A stretch of DNA of 64,000 nt from Monarcha castaneiventris obscurior (GCA_026261815.1 JAMPIT010000848.1:6748501-6812500); one strand, 5' to 3'. Positions 1-34,199 are shown, numbered from the stretch's first letter. Numbers and translations are program-made. Notes: a model not told the origin generated them from the letters alone.

Positions 1-2900
1 AGACTGGCTGAGGCCAAGAGGATTAGAAAGTTCAGACACGGATTACAGGTTTTCAGAAAGCTGGAGCATCAGTAAATAGTTCTATAAAGTTTGAAACTAA
101 AGTTTTTGGGGAGGTTTCTAAGCTAATTCATCCTAAGCTATTTACAGCTAGTAACTTTTGTAGCGAGTTCCTGTTGGATTAATATCTTTTATTTCCTTTT
201 AGAATCTGTTAATTCCTCTCTGGTTTACAAGAACATTTTGCATTTTACTGCTCCTTTAGACTGAATGCACTTTTTGGGTCTGGTCAGCCCTTTCCCTTCC
301 CCTGAAGGGAGGAAGTCAGACACCAGTGAAATGAGCTGTAGCCACAGTGAGAGAAGTGACACTTGAAATAACATGTAGCACATATTAAAGCAAACCTGCA
401 GCTCCGAGCCCTGGGGCAGGAGCTGCATTTAAGACTCTTTGACATGATAGAGCTGAAACAGGACAGTGGGAAAGTGTAAAACTGAACATTCAGTCTGGAA
501 AAGAGTATTTCTTTCCTGCTGTCTCATCCATCTAAACTGCAAGACAGAAAAACTGATTCAGGCCTAAGAAGAACCAAGACACTACAGGTTTTAACTGACT
601 TCACAAGTGTGTCAGGTCTCAGTGATAAATGCTTTGGGAAGGCAAAGGTGGGACTTGTCAGGCTTAATCAAAGGAAGGTCTGGGGAGAGGTGCTGATGAT
701 AGAGAAACGCCCCTTGTTTAAAGTTTCGTTCAAGGTGAGAATTCACCTTCACGTGTGACTGGGAGGAGAATTGCCAACTTCCCCAGCATTTGGATCCATC
801 ACAGTATACAGCTCATGAGGAAAACAAAAAAAAAGCCTTATATATATTTTCTGTTTGTATTAATTCTTACAATGAAATGTAGTTATCTAACATATTTACA
901 AGAGAAATTAAATTAAGCAAGATAATGCAAGATTAAGCTATGAAAAATAGTCTATGTTCTGCATATTGCTTTACGATTCATGTAGGGAACCTAGAACTAT
1001 TGTTCATGTATAAATATCACCCAAAAGGCTGTCAGCCCTATATTTTTAAAATAAAGAATAGTTATAATTGAAATAGCCTTAGCCCTAGTTCTATAGGGTT
1101 AGGCTGTTGAATATTTTTCTGGTTGAAATGTTTAGTTCAGAAAGACATACCTGCTTGTATATATTTTTGATGTCCAGGATTCCACTTATTCCATTGTTTC
1201 TTTAATTTAAATGGCATGTTTATATGTCTTTTCTGCTGTACCAGGATGGGAGAAAGGGGGCTGGATATCCCAAGCACCAGATATGATTTAAAAATACTGC
1301 AAATAAAGAACTCATTGAGAGGGAAAAATAATCAGTGAAATATTGGATTTGGCCAAATATAAAAAGTTTAAAGCAACTTTACAGTGTTACATTGACAATA
1401 TTTCTGAAGGCACAAGTTCAGATTCCTTAGGCATTTGGGATACTAACAAATCTGTTAAATTTTTACAGCATGTTGCATAGAAATTAAAAGGAATTAATAC
1501 AAGCCACTGGTGCACTTTTCAGTTCTTTCTGGGGATCTGGTGAAGCAATACAGGGATGAACCCAGAGCAGCTGCTATCCTGGATAACAGGTTTTTGTGGA
1601 TTGGATTTACAAGTGAGATTTTCAGCAGAGATTAATGAATTTGTCTCCCACTGCTTCAACTGTTTTAGCAACCTGAGCTGCATAAATTCATAGTATGTCA
1701 CAAATGTACATTCATATGCAACTGTCATGACCCTAATTCCCAAGTATTAAAAGAAATTTTATTTAGAATTTTCCCTCATGAGAATGAAGTGAGAAAATGA
1801 AATGCTGAGAATTAACAAAGCCTTATTTTTACAAGTAGCTCAGGAACTGTTCATATACTAATGACATGCACAGTAAATACATCATGTCTTTATCTGATCT
1901 AGAATGGAAGTTCGGGGTTTTTTTAATCCAGTTGCTTGTGTTTAAAAAAAAAAACAACTTTTTTTTTATTATTCTGAGAAAAGTAAAAAAAATGTTTGGG
2001 GATTTTTTGGGTTTGGATTTTGTTTTTTTTTTTTTAATTTATTACATGCTGCACTGGATTTGTAATCTCAACTCTGTTACATTGGTATCTCCAGCCCCCT
2101 TTTTTGTGGCGTCTTTTAATTTTCTCCAAGAATCACTGTTTGTGTATATGTGCTCTAGTGAACTCATGTAGAAACTGGGATCAGCAGCACTGGATTGTAA
2201 AATACTGTACTGAAATTCATTGTCGATATTTCCTTGCATTGTAATTTCAAATACTCAGGTAACTGTAACAGTATCTCAGTAAGTCAAATACTTTTATAAA
2301 ACTACTTAAAGAGCTGGTCGTCTGGTCCTTACTCCTTATGTGTGACAGAATATCCAGGTGGAAATGAATTGTCTGTGCTCCTGGGGGTGAGGGTCAGGCT
2401 GCCTGGACTTGTCCTTCCACTGGGATTCTTTAGGAATAGTTCTTCCCCAAGACCTCATCCGCCCTTGTTGATTGCACTGGATATTGAACAGGAGATTTTG
2501 GACACAGTTCCTGGATTTTTAGTGCTTGTGGATGGTGCCCTGAGGAGCCAGTGAGGGCTGTGACGCTGCTGAGGCTGAAGGGAGAGAGGCTGGAGGGCGG
2601 TTCTGCAGGAGCCACAGCTGTAACATCTCGTTGTAGCACTGCCGTGGGGATATCTACAATGAGGAATGACCCTGCAAGTGGTTAGGATTGACAGAATGCC
2701 ATAAAGGAGAGAGGAAAAAGCTCCCATGAGACCAACCAGCCTTGTAGTGCCCCTGATCCTCCTTGAAGGGGGAGGTGGCATTTAGGTTACTCCTATCATC
2801 AGAGCCTTTCCTCATGGCCACAAGCTTTCCCAGATAATTGAGATGGGCTTTGCAGTGACATTCCAGTTCCCTCAGTGCTCACAGAGATGTCCCATCAGGT
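1..2900. other. AT-rich intergenic DNA, no gene recognised
   Basis: No coding exon is recognisable. The stretch is AT-rich, with homopolymer runs of A and T (for example near 1945-2035), and it contains AATAAA-like hexamers (near 1050 and 1304) without other gene evidence. In other amniotes ITCH lies upstream of DYNLRB1, so this could be ITCH 3' UTR or the spacer behind it, but no ITCH coding sequence is visible and that is only an inference from synteny. Confidence 0.5.
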
Positions 2901-2962
2901 CTTAGGTTGGACTTGATGATCTCAAAGGTCTTTTCCAGCCTAGTTAATTTTGTGATTCTGTC
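2900..2962 (+). repeat. CR1 LINE 3' end fragment
   Basis: This carries the characteristic CR1 3' terminal text (GGACTTGATGATCTC, then an AAGGTC and TTCCAGCCT block, ending in GTGATTCTG). It is a short 5'-truncated copy in plus orientation, immediately upstream of a longer CR1 copy. Confidence 0.7.
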
Positions 2963-2976
2963 TCAGGGACCTCGTC

Positions 2977-3425
2977 ATGTCCAGTTTGGTCAAACGGTCC
3001 CTAAAGTGGTCATCCTTCTGTGAGGGTGATATTTCCTGCTGCAGACCTTCCCATTGGGTTCTCCTGGAGAAAAGGAGGCTCAGAGGTGACCTTATCACTC
3101 TCTACAACTTCTTGAAAGGTGGTTGTAGTGAGGTGGGGGTTGGTCTCTTTTTCCGGGCAACAACTGACAGAACAACAGGACACAGTCTTAAGTTGTGCCA
3201 AGGGAAATATAGGTTGGATATTAGGAGAAACTTTTTTACAGAAAGAGTGATAGAGTATTGGAATGGTCTACCTGGGGAGGTGGTGGAATCACCATCCCTG
3301 GATGTGTTTAAAAAGAGATTGGATGTGGCACTCGGTGCCATGGTTTAGTTTAGTTAAGGTGTTAGGACAGAGGTTGGACTCGATGATCTTGAAGGTCTCT
3401 TCCAACCTGGTAATTCTGTGATTCC
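2977..3425 (+). repeat. CR1 LINE, 3' part with ORF2 C-terminus still open
   Basis: A 5'-truncated CR1 retrotransposon in plus orientation. The translated frame keeps the C-terminal segment of CR1 ORF2 (motifs such as [21 protein letters not shown] and [14 protein letters not shown]) and stops at the TAG near 3346. The usual CR1 3' UTR follows, ending in GTGATTC repeats. The frame is open because the insertion is fairly young, not because it is a host gene. The same subfamily appears on the minus strand at 15389-15765. Confidence 0.85.
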
Positions 3426-3429
3426 CTCT

Positions 3430-4440
3430 GCTGACTTTCCCAGGTGTTCCCACAGGCTCGGTTAACACAATTTTGTCAGTAGCAGCAAATCCCAAGGATG
3501 ATTTTCTGTGCCAGGCAAATACATGCAATAACAACTGCCTTTTTCTGCAGCAGGGAGGTTGGTGTGGAGTTGCTTCCTCCAAGCTTTGAATGGAACCACT
3601 TAAAAGCATCCTAGTAAGTTCTGTAAACCCAGAATTTGACACTGCTTTGGGCAGCTTTATGTGAGTACAGCTACAAGGGTATTTCACATCCATCTGAAGT
3701 TTATTTTAAAAAGGCAAAAATTAATCACAATGCAATGTATGATAAATGTACATCTCAGTTGCACCATTTTTTTTTCTGTTTGCTATGATGGTGCTAATGT
3801 CAGCACCAGCCCTGGGTGGGGGTGTTGGTTTTGTTCGTGGCAGAATGGGAATTGTTGTTTAAACAAATCCATGTTTGGTTTGGGTGTCTGATGGCAGCTG
3901 TGTGCTGCTTACTATTGCCCAAATTATCAACCACAGCTTTACTATTGCCCAAATTTTACCATCACAGCTGGGACTGGAAGTTAAATCAATCCATGGCAAA
4001 ATGATGTCTTGTAGCCAAGCTGTAAAACTTGCTGCTGGAATAGTAAGAGAGAATTTAACTGAATTAGGTTGCAGAGCTGTAAATAGCCATTAGAAGAGGA
4101 AATAGCCATATCTCTTGGATCCTAAAGAAGGATTTTTTCCTGATCTCTGGCAATGCCTGTTCCCATGTCCATTCTCAGCCTGTCAACCCAGCAGTGCACA
4201 AATGACAGGGCTCATTGGAGAAATCTTGTTTTCTCTAAGGAGGAAGTAGACTCTGACACATTGGAAGGGCCAGTGTAGCTTACCTGCTGTGTCAAATCCT
4301 GGCTTTCAGAGGGGGAAAAAAAAAAACTAAAAACATTTTGAGGACATGTTTTACATTTCACCCAACAACTACCAGCTCACTCTGACTGCTGTGGGAGCTC
4401 AGTGTGAGCCCAGTGTCTGTCTGCTGATTCCCGGGTCATG
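3430..4440. other. Intergenic DNA, nothing recognised
   Basis: No exon, RNA gene or clear repeat is recognised. A short direct repeat (ACTATTGCCCAAATT, about 3911 and 3941) is present. Confidence 0.4.
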
Positions 4441-4444
4441 GTCC

Positions 4445-4715
4445 CGAAAGAAGGAGCATTCAAACTGATAGGAAGTAGGTTTAGATTGGATATGGGGAAG
4501 GAATTGTTCCCTGTGAGGGTGGGCAGGCCCTGGCACAGGGTGCCCAGTGAAGCTGTGGCTGCCCCTGGATCCCTGGCAGTGCCCAAGGCCAGGCTGGACA
4601 TTGGGGCTTGGAGCAGCCTGGGACAGTGGAAGTGTCCCTGCCATGGCAGGGGGTGGCATGAGATGGCCTTTATTAGGTCCCTTCCCACCCAAACCATTCT
4701 GGGACTGTCTGTTTC
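4445..4715 (+). repeat. CR1 LINE 3' fragment
   Basis: Plus-oriented CR1 3' end of a different subfamily from the copy at 3.0-3.4 kb. It includes the GGCACAGGGTGCCCAG block, GCTGTGGCTGCCCC, the GACATTGGGGCTTGGAGCA block, and a terminal CCCTTCCCACCCAAACC followed by ATTCTG. Confidence 0.8.
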
Positions 4716-5274
4716 ACTTCTAGCAGTGCCTGAGGATGGGGAAAAGTCCCAAATGCTGCTGTTACATCTGTAGAACAGAGCTGAGGTGATGCGGGCCGCA
4801 GTTCTTCAGCGCGTTATTTTGTCTTGCCATCAGACTGTGGGTCATCCCCAGTCCTTCCCCCAAGGGGAGCTGAGCCTTTCTCACGGGCAGGGCAGCAGAC
4901 AACTTTACCCTCAGGACACAGATCCCCGGGCTGTGACAGGGAGGTCCCACGGTTTTAGGGTGCACCCATGCCTTAGAGTGGCTCAGCCCCTGTCCCAGGG
5001 GGGCTCCGGCAGCAGCTGAGGGGACACGGCGATTTGGGGGAAGAAAGAACTCCCCACACCTGTTATAATGGAATCACAGAATGGCTGATGTCCCTAAAGC
5101 GGGATCGGCGATCCACCGCGTCCCCGGGAGCGGCCTCGGGCGCTCGGCGGAGATCCGTGTGGCTTCCGAGGCATTCAGGGAGGTGTCCCCGGAGCGGCCC
5201 TGCCCCTCCCGCGAAGCGCTTCCGGGGCAGCGCCGGCGCCGAGACGGGGCGGAGGCGGCGGCGGCGGCTCGATC

Positions 5275-10534
<5,260 letters not shown>

Positions 10535-11310
10535 TTACACTGACTCAGTCTGGTTTTTCCCTTTGCCCAACTGTTTTATTTTTTATTTAATGGTAAAGAA
10601 TAGAGCATTAGTCTTAACTGTGCTGTGCGTCTTCAGTAAGGTTTGGAAAACTAAAAGCAGATGGCTTTGTTGTCTACAAACAGAAAAAATGGCGCTTTTT
10701 GTATCACAAGTTTTGAGGGGGAGCTGGTGAGTTGGAATTGGGCAGTAAAAAAAGCAACAGATTCTTTTAATAGCTAAGAAGATAATATAAAATTCTAATA
10801 ATAACCAAAAAAATACTATTCTTTGTATGCTCCTATGCTTCTTTCACCACTGAGCTCTGCTTTTACACTCTTAGTTTTGAATGGCTGTAAATATGACTCT
10901 GCCTGTCCTCTAGTTCTGTCTTACTCTGTTGGTTTTACTTCAGTAAAGTCTGACCATAACAAATTAAAAAGTGTCACCAGTTACTGGTTTTGTCTTACGT
11001 GTTTTTCTTCTGAAGATTTAAAGTATTCTCGTAATTGATTGAGTTTTTCTTCAAAAACCAGAGCCTTCCTAGGACTGTTTTTGTTTGTCTGTTGCTTTCT
11101 CTGAATAAGCATTTGGCCCAAGGGCACGTGCAGTGCACTTGCAATTGGCTCTTGTGTTGTAGTGTTTTCCTTCCACTTCTGTTCCAGACAGAATTTCATG
11201 GCTAAGGAAGGCCATTGAGGCCACCCATGGGAGATCTCACACTCTCACAGCTCAGTAGCCAGTTTGATCTGCTATCTTCCTTTAGTGTTTTTTTATTGAT
11301 GGACAATAAA
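10535..11310 (+). terminator. DYNLRB1: DYNLRB1 3' UTR and candidate poly(A) signals
   Basis: The first convincing signal is ATTAAA at 10963-10968, followed by a GT-rich stretch (GTGTCACC, then TTTTGTCTTACGTGTTTTTC). A second, AATAAA at 11305-11310, lies further downstream. Which one is used cannot be decided from sequence alone. Confidence 0.45.
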
Positions 11311-13235
11311 AGGACAAAAAAAGCTCACATGGTTACTCCAAAATACTCAAGGGGTTATTTTGATGGGGTTTTTCTTAAAAATAATTTAAAAAAAAAAAAG
11401 CAGGGCTGGGGGGTGCTCCGGAAAGTGCAGTTTTGGAGATTTTGGTAAAAATGTTGGTGTTGACTTGGGCAGTTGTGGCTTTCAGAGCCCAGCAAAGCAT
11501 GGGTGTGTGGGGACTCAAATAGCCAAGGTAACCTGCATGCTCAGGGCTTTTTCTGTGCATTTTCACACCTGGACATTAGTTTTTGAACTTTGTCTAATCT
11601 TCCAGGTGGTGGCCATGACCATGAAGGTCAGAAATGCCTTTTGAGGTCTGCAGCCCAGCTGCATCAGTGTTTTGGGTGTCTCACCTGCCACTGTGACTCA
11701 GTGTTGGTTGTTGCTGTTCATGAGCTGTTCCTCTCTTCACATTATGTCTGGTTTAAACCATTCCATCAAAACAGGGAATAGGGTCTGGAATCCTGCTTGG
11801 CCTTTGAAGCAGCTCCTGATACACAGCATTTTATATATAGTGCTTGGGATCTTCAATAATTGAATGCTGCCTCCCAAAACAGTTACCTCCCAAAACAGTT
11901 ACCTCCAGCAAGCTGAAGTGTGGATAGTAACTGAACAGTGAGGCAAGGCAGAAGAAAAATGTGACCTCAGAGAGCTCTCTCTGTTGTTGTTTGTAACCCA
12001 GAGAAATGTTTCCTTGGAGGTGGTGACCTGCTTATGGATTCTGGCTTTCCCAAGTAGGTGGCACTGCTACTTCTCTGAACAGTGAAAAATCTGCATCTCC
12101 TGCATTCTTTTGGACACTTCCTTAAGGATAGCTGTCCTGCCAGTGACTTTGTGTCACAGGAGCTTGGAACAGAGAGTATTGAGTGTTGGTTTTATTTAAA
12201 ACAAGCAGTAATAAATAACCTATTGCAAAACAAAGATCATGGCCCTTTTCTGTTGTGTTGGGATCATAAAGTTGCAGTGAAATGACTTGAGTTCCTGCTC
12301 TATGCTGGTTGGTTGAAGGGCTGGGGGTTGGTTTGGGGTTTTTTTTCTCAGGGATTGAGAGCAGCCTAGCATGAAATATACTTGGGAATTTGAATGAAAG
12401 GCTCTTAAGAAGCTGGGTTTGGATTCTGGAGGAGCTTGCCAGATCCATCTGGGCAGGGTCTTGCTTAGGCCATGTAGTGTCACCTTTACACCAGCATCCA
12501 AAGTTAATTCAGATTTATTTTTTAGAACTGGCAAGGGGTGAAGGAAGTTGAAGAACAACAACTTCCATTTAGTTACTATGGAACAAGACTGTTTTATTTG
12601 GATCAGGAGCATCAGAGGGTCACAGAGCTGGCAGCAATTTCCCTGGATGTAAATTAGGGGAGGTTTTCACTTCCCTAAGTTGTCATAAACAGGGTCAGAA
12701 AAATTATGCATGGAGCTCAGTTTCTGGTTCTGTGCTTTGTGAGTCTGGGCCTGGTCATTTGTATGGTAAAACTACTGCCAAACTGAGGAAGAGTAGAAAA
12801 ATGAGCATTGCAGTTCCAGTCCTTTTTCGTAGACAGGATCACAGGAGGCCTGAACAGCCTGTGCCACCTGCACCTTGGAGCTGCTCTGTGCTGGGGCTGG
12901 AGACTGGCGTGGTTTGCTGTCTTGGAAAAGTCTCTTTTGGTTTTGGTGGATCCCTCGCTGAAGGCTGAGTAAGCATCTGCTGCTGGGAAAACAAACCCTG
13001 ATGGATTAACAGGGTAAAGAAAGGGAGTTTGGGAGATGGCTCTGGGCTGGGAACAGCAGCCCTTGAGCTCCAAGGATGTTCTCTTGTGCTGCCTCTGTGC
13101 TAAGGCTCTGGCAGAGTAGTGGAAGTGACACTGTAAAAGCTAAGTTTGTAGACACCTTTTGTGGATCTTGTGTTGGCTCCAGTGCCCTCCCAAGTAACTC
13201 CTCCCCTGCCTAAGGTGGCTGATGACAGTGTCCTT
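11311..13235. other. Intergenic DNA between DYNLRB1 and MAP1LC3A
   Basis: No exon is recognised. It contains a small direct duplication (CTCCCAAAACAGTTAC, about 11871 and 11886). No conserved coding frame is seen. Confidence 0.4.
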
Positions 13236-13239
13236 CACA

Positions 13240-13400
13240 TATGGGACACGGAGGAGCTGTGGCTGCCCCATCCCTGGAAGTGTCCAAGTCCAGGTTGGGC
13301 AGGGCTTGGAGCAAGCTGGGATAGTGGAAGGTGTCCCTGCCCGTGGCAGGGAATGGGACTGTCCCTTCCAAACCAAACCGGTCTGTGATTTATGTTTGGT
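13240..13400 (+). repeat. CR1 LINE 3' fragment
   Basis: A short plus-strand CR1 3' end: GCTGTGGCTGCCCCATCC, then a block around GGGCAGGGCTTGGAGCAA, GGTGTCCCTGCC, and terminal CCAAACCAAACC and CTGTGATT. Confidence 0.75.
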
Positions 13401-15385
13401 CTTGTCTTAGCTACTTCTCTAGGGCACAAAGGCAAAGATCTCTCACCAAGAGAGACGAGCCCAAAGTGAGCAGAGCTACAGCAGCTCCCTGGGAGCCACC
13501 AGCTGAAGGAGAAGCAGAAGCAGCCAGGGGGTGCAGGGGCAGGAGCTCAGACACTGCCCTGGCCAGCAGGAGCCTGAGCATCAACACAGTTCTCTTTCAA
13601 AAATACACTTCCTTTAGCAGCACTACAGGATCTCCTTCAGGGATATTTCCCCCACTGGTGTTTCACAAGATCCAGGAGTGCTCATTGTCAGTGGTGTTAC
13701 ACTGTGGAATGCTGGCATGCAGGAAGCTCGTTGTTGATTCCAGGTCATGTTAGGACAGCTCGCTGGTGCCTTAAACCTTTGTGTGATCCAGGGGGGTTTG
13801 GATCTGAAATCCATCTCCTTAAATAAGGAGTTTTGCCAATGACATCAGTGAGACCAGGCAAGAGAGGCATTAATGTGTGTGGGATTGTTTGGGAAGCTGA
13901 GGGCTGAAGGTAGAAGTGTATAAATCATGCTCTGCTGTATTAGAAGTAAAATTTCTTTGATCCATATCCCATTTCTGTAAGTACATTAACATGCTGAGAA
14001 GCTCAAGAGCTACTGTGAAATGGGGTCTTTTCTCCCTCTCCAGGTGTCTAAATAATATTCTGTGGAATAATGGCCCCAGTCCTGCAATGAGGTCTGCATG
14101 GATAAAAACAGGGGCAGCATCACTAAATTGGAAAGACTTCTACATTCCTCTCATGAAAAAGAGGTTCACTTTATAGCAACAGTAATAAACCCCTTTGCCT
14201 GAGGATGAAGTCTGTAAGGTTCATCACTTGCCATGTCTGAGTCAACATTCCTGCTTTCCCTTAGGTATTCTCTGATTAACAGGACCTCTATCAGAGATTA
14301 ATGTCTCTACTTGCATCTTAATTATGAAAGTGAATCTGAAGAGTTTATACTTCCTTACCAGTATGTGCTTGTTTAACTACTGCTTGGTCAAGGAAAATTC
14401 ATTATATTGGCCATGAAAGTGTTTTCTTTCTTGGGTAAATTCAACAATGAAACAAGAATCTCTTCAATTCTTGTTAAACATATTTTTCTTTTAATTGGTG
14501 ACACAATAATCGGAGCAGTTCTTTCATAGATGCATCTTTCATGTATTTTTTTTTACCAAGGATGTACTTAATCCTTTAACATTCTGTGTTCACTCCTGTT
14601 TTGTGCCAATTTGCTGTAACAATGAGACATTGCTCCAACACAATACAGCTCCTGTCGTGGCGTGCAGTGAGGAGGGATATTAAACCTGGTGAAACACTGA
14701 CGCTCTGTTTGCAGTTGTTTTTGATTCATTTACCAGCTCCAGAAATAGCTGCCCTATTTGTAGTCGTGCTGCGGGCTTTAAAATATTCAGCATAGCCGTG
14801 GCTGTGAATGCAGCAGGGAAAACAACGGGCTCGTTAGCGAGGAGATGATTGGGGTAGACATGGGAATTGCAGATGTCTGAGTATCTGTGTGAGGATAGTT
14901 TATGTCCAGGTTTGTTGGCTGGAATCTGTGATCTGAGCTGTTGTGGCTTCATCCCCACACAATCCTTCCTTCTCCTCCACTCTCCTCACAACAGCCACGT
15001 TTGCTGCCAGAAGCTGGCAGTGACACTTGGAAGATGTTTGATCCGAGATGTCCAGAAGATGCCACAGCAGGCCGGAGTCATGGACACCTGTGTCCTTTGG
15101 GCACCTCTGGAAATCCCAGCCCAGGTGTACTTCTGCTGCCTTAAGTGACGCCCTCAGGTGCTCTGCTCTAACAGGACTGGAGAAAGTGCTCATGTTTGGG
15201 GTCATCTCTGAATAAACCATTATGTCCCATCGGGAAATGGGATGCTCTGCCATGGTGTTCCTACTGACTGGGTACGGCCGTCCTCATGTCACCAGCTGCT
15301 CTCCCTCATGTTGGGGCTTATAAAAAAGAGAGGGGCAGATTGTAATAGGACAAGAGGGAATGGCTTTAGACTAGAAGTGAGATTT
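13400..15385. other. Intergenic DNA, nothing recognised
   Basis: Neither strand shows an exon that I can assign. The region is mixed in base composition and lacks obvious repeats. Confidence 0.4.
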
Positions 15386-15388
15386 CAC

Positions 15389-15765
15389 AGAATCACAGAA
15401 TCACAGAATTACCAGGTTGGAAGAGACCTTCAAGATCATCGAGTCCAACCTCTGTCCTAACACCTCAACTAAACTAAACCATGGCACTGAGTGCCACATC
15501 CAATCTCTTTTTAAACACCTCCAGGGATGGTGATTCCACCACCTCCCCAGGTAAACCATTCCAATATTTTATCACTCTTTCTGTAAAAAAGTTTCTCCTA
15601 ATATCTAACCTATATTTCCCTTGGCGCAACTTAAGGCTGTGTTCTCTTGTTCTGTCAGTTGTTGCCCGGAAAAAGAGACCAACCCCCACCTCACTACAAG
15701 CACCTTTCAGGGAGTTGTGGAGAGTGATAAGGTCACCTCTGAGCCTCCTTTTCTCCAGGCTAAAT
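15389..15765 (-). repeat. CR1 LINE 3' part, minus orientation
   Basis: The reverse complement begins with the CR1 3' terminus (tandem CACAGAAT units at 15389-15410 on the plus strand) and reads back into the C-terminal part of ORF2 with an intact frame. Its motifs match the copy at 2977-3425 ([34 protein letters not shown]), so the two are of the same subfamily and of similar age. Confidence 0.88.
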
Positions 15766-15968
15766 TTCACCAATTTCGATTGGACATTGGGAAGAAATTC
15801 TTCCCTGTGGGGTTGGAGAGGCCCTGGCACAGGGTGCCCAGAGAAGCTGTGGCTGCCCCTGGATCCCTGGAAGCGTCCAAGGCCAGGCTGGACATTGGGG
15901 CTTGGAGCAACCTGGGCTAGTGGAAGGTGTCCCTGCCTGTGGCAGGGGTGGCACGGGATGAGCTGTAC
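15766..15968 (+). repeat. CR1 LINE 3' fragment, plus orientation
   Basis: Directly abutting the minus-strand CR1, this plus-strand fragment carries GGACATTGGGAAGAAATTC, GGCACAGGGTGCCCAGAG, GCTGTGGCTGCCCCTGG and GGTGTCCCTGCC. It ends just before the 16-bp minisatellite. Confidence 0.8.
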
Positions 15969-16000
15969 AGTCCCGAGCAGCCCAGACCAATGCGCGGCCC

Positions 16001-16190
16001 GATGGTTTCATGGCCCGATGGTTTTCATGGCCCGATGTTTTTATGGCCCGATGGTTTCATGGCCCGATGGTTTTATGGCCCGATGGCTTTATGGCCCGAT
16101 GGCTTTATGTCCCGATGGTTTCATGGCTCGATGGCTTTATGTCCCGATGGCTTTATGGCCCGATGGTTTCATGGCCCGATGGTTTCACGG
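16001..16190 (+). repeat. 16-bp minisatellite, about 12 copies, upstream of MAP1LC3A
   Basis: Twelve tandem units of consensus GATGGTTTCATGGCCC, with variation at the TTT/CTT and ATGGCCC/ATGTCCC positions and one 17-base unit. The array ends about 175 bases before the MAP1LC3A start codon and about 90 bases before the CRE, so it lies within or directly upstream of the promoter. Because 16 is not a multiple of three, all three plus frames stay open through the array, which makes misleading reading frames. Confidence 0.95.
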
Positions 16191-16281
16191 CACCGCGGGG
16201 CCACCGCGAGCGAGCTCCGGGCTCCCGGGGGTGGGCGGGGCCCCGGCCGGGCCAAGCCCCGCCCCCGACGGGCGTGTCCAG

Positions 16282-16289
16282 TGACGTCA
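16282..16289 (+). promoter_or_regulatory. MAP1LC3A: Consensus CRE (TGACGTCA) in the MAP1LC3A promoter
   Basis: A perfect 8-bp palindrome, TGACGTCA, 76 bases before the start codon, between Sp1-type GC boxes. CREB/ATF proteins bind this site in other promoters. Functional use here is inference. Confidence 0.6.
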
Positions 16290-16364
16290 CCGCCGCTCCG
16301 CCGCAGCCCCAGCGCAGCCGGAGCCGCCCGCTCCCGGTGCCGTCCCGGTGCCGGTGCCGCCGCG

Positions 16365-33144
<16,780 letters not shown>

Positions 33145-34195
33145 GGGCTGCTGAGAGGTGGCATGTGGAGACGGATGAACTGTGGCACAGAGGCCCCTGG
33201 CCTCAGAAGACAACACAGCCAGAGGCTCACAAGAGGGGGACTGTGCTGACCCCCTTCCTCTTCCTCCCTCCCTCCCTCCCCTTCCCATCCCCCTGTCACC
33301 AAAGAGGCTCGTGGTGTGCGTTGGACTCGCACAACCCTTTCCCTCTGAGTAGGTCAGTCCCGCTGCCCCCAGGCACCCACCCAGGTGTGTGACACCCCCA
33401 CCCAGCCGTGCAGGGCCTCAGCCCCTGTCCCCGTGTCCCTGTGCTGCTCTCGCTGTGCTGTGTGTGCTGTGCTGCTGCCAGACCTGCCAGGCCACCATCA
33501 CCCCAGCACAGGGAGAGCTGCCTCTCCCCCGGGCACTCATAAAGGGCAGGAGGTCTGCAAAAGCAGCAAACAGATGTTACCATTGCTCCCGAGTTTTAAT
33601 TAATTTTAATTACACCCATATCAGATTCTTGGTGCTACTGAGTAGATGTAGGCATCTCTATAGGACTGTGGATAATGTATATCCTTTAGATTTATTTTAT
33701 TGGTTGGTTTGTTCGTTTGGGTTTGTTTGTTTGTTCTCTTTTTTTTAGGCATAGATTGGAATGGGGAGAGGGGGGGAAAACTTTCCTGTATTCTGTAGGT
33801 AAATAAATCAGGCTTCCTTGCACTTTAAAGCATAGTAGATGTCAGAGTGGAATTTTCTTTTAATTTATACAGGTTTGCTATCTATAGTGCTGCTCCTCTG
33901 TTGACAGTTGTACCTAGATTTTCTTGTTTCTTTTTTTTTTTTCTAATAAAATTGATTTCCCTTCTCTCTGTCTCCCCATTGCATGCAATTTTTCAGTCTC
34001 AGTGTGTCAAGGAGTTCACTGAAGGAGTGTACTGATTTATATTTGCTATGTTCCTGTCCCTGTTTCTCATGTATTATACCAAAAAAATGTATATGATAAA
34101 ATCCCCCCCAGTTTAATCTATACAAAGGTATATATATATATATATATAAATATATATAAATATATATATAAAATAAACATAAATTCAAGTTGTGT
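33145..34195 (+). terminator. MAP1LC3A: MAP1LC3A 3' UTR with three candidate poly(A) signals
   Basis: AATAAA occurs at 33802-33807, 33945-33950 and 34172-34177. The last is followed by a GT-rich element (GTTGTGTCTTGTAGG, about 34189), the best downstream element of the three. The UTR includes a TTTG-rich stretch (33703-33735) and an AT-dinucleotide run (34126-34172). Alternative 3' ends are likely, but this is inference. Confidence 0.6.
34126..34172 (+). repeat. (TA)n-rich microsatellite
   Basis: Runs of TATATA are interrupted by AAA triplets and lie just before the distal AATAAA of MAP1LC3A. Confidence 0.9.
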
Positions 34196-34199
34196 CTTG

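Noticed and set aside
2977..3348. 123-codon plus frame as a possible host gene
   Set aside because: It is the C-terminus of CR1 ORF2. The same is seen at 15474-15830 on the minus strand.
16001..16190. CRISPR-like array
   Set aside because: Units are contiguous with no spacers and the genome is vertebrate; it is a minisatellite.
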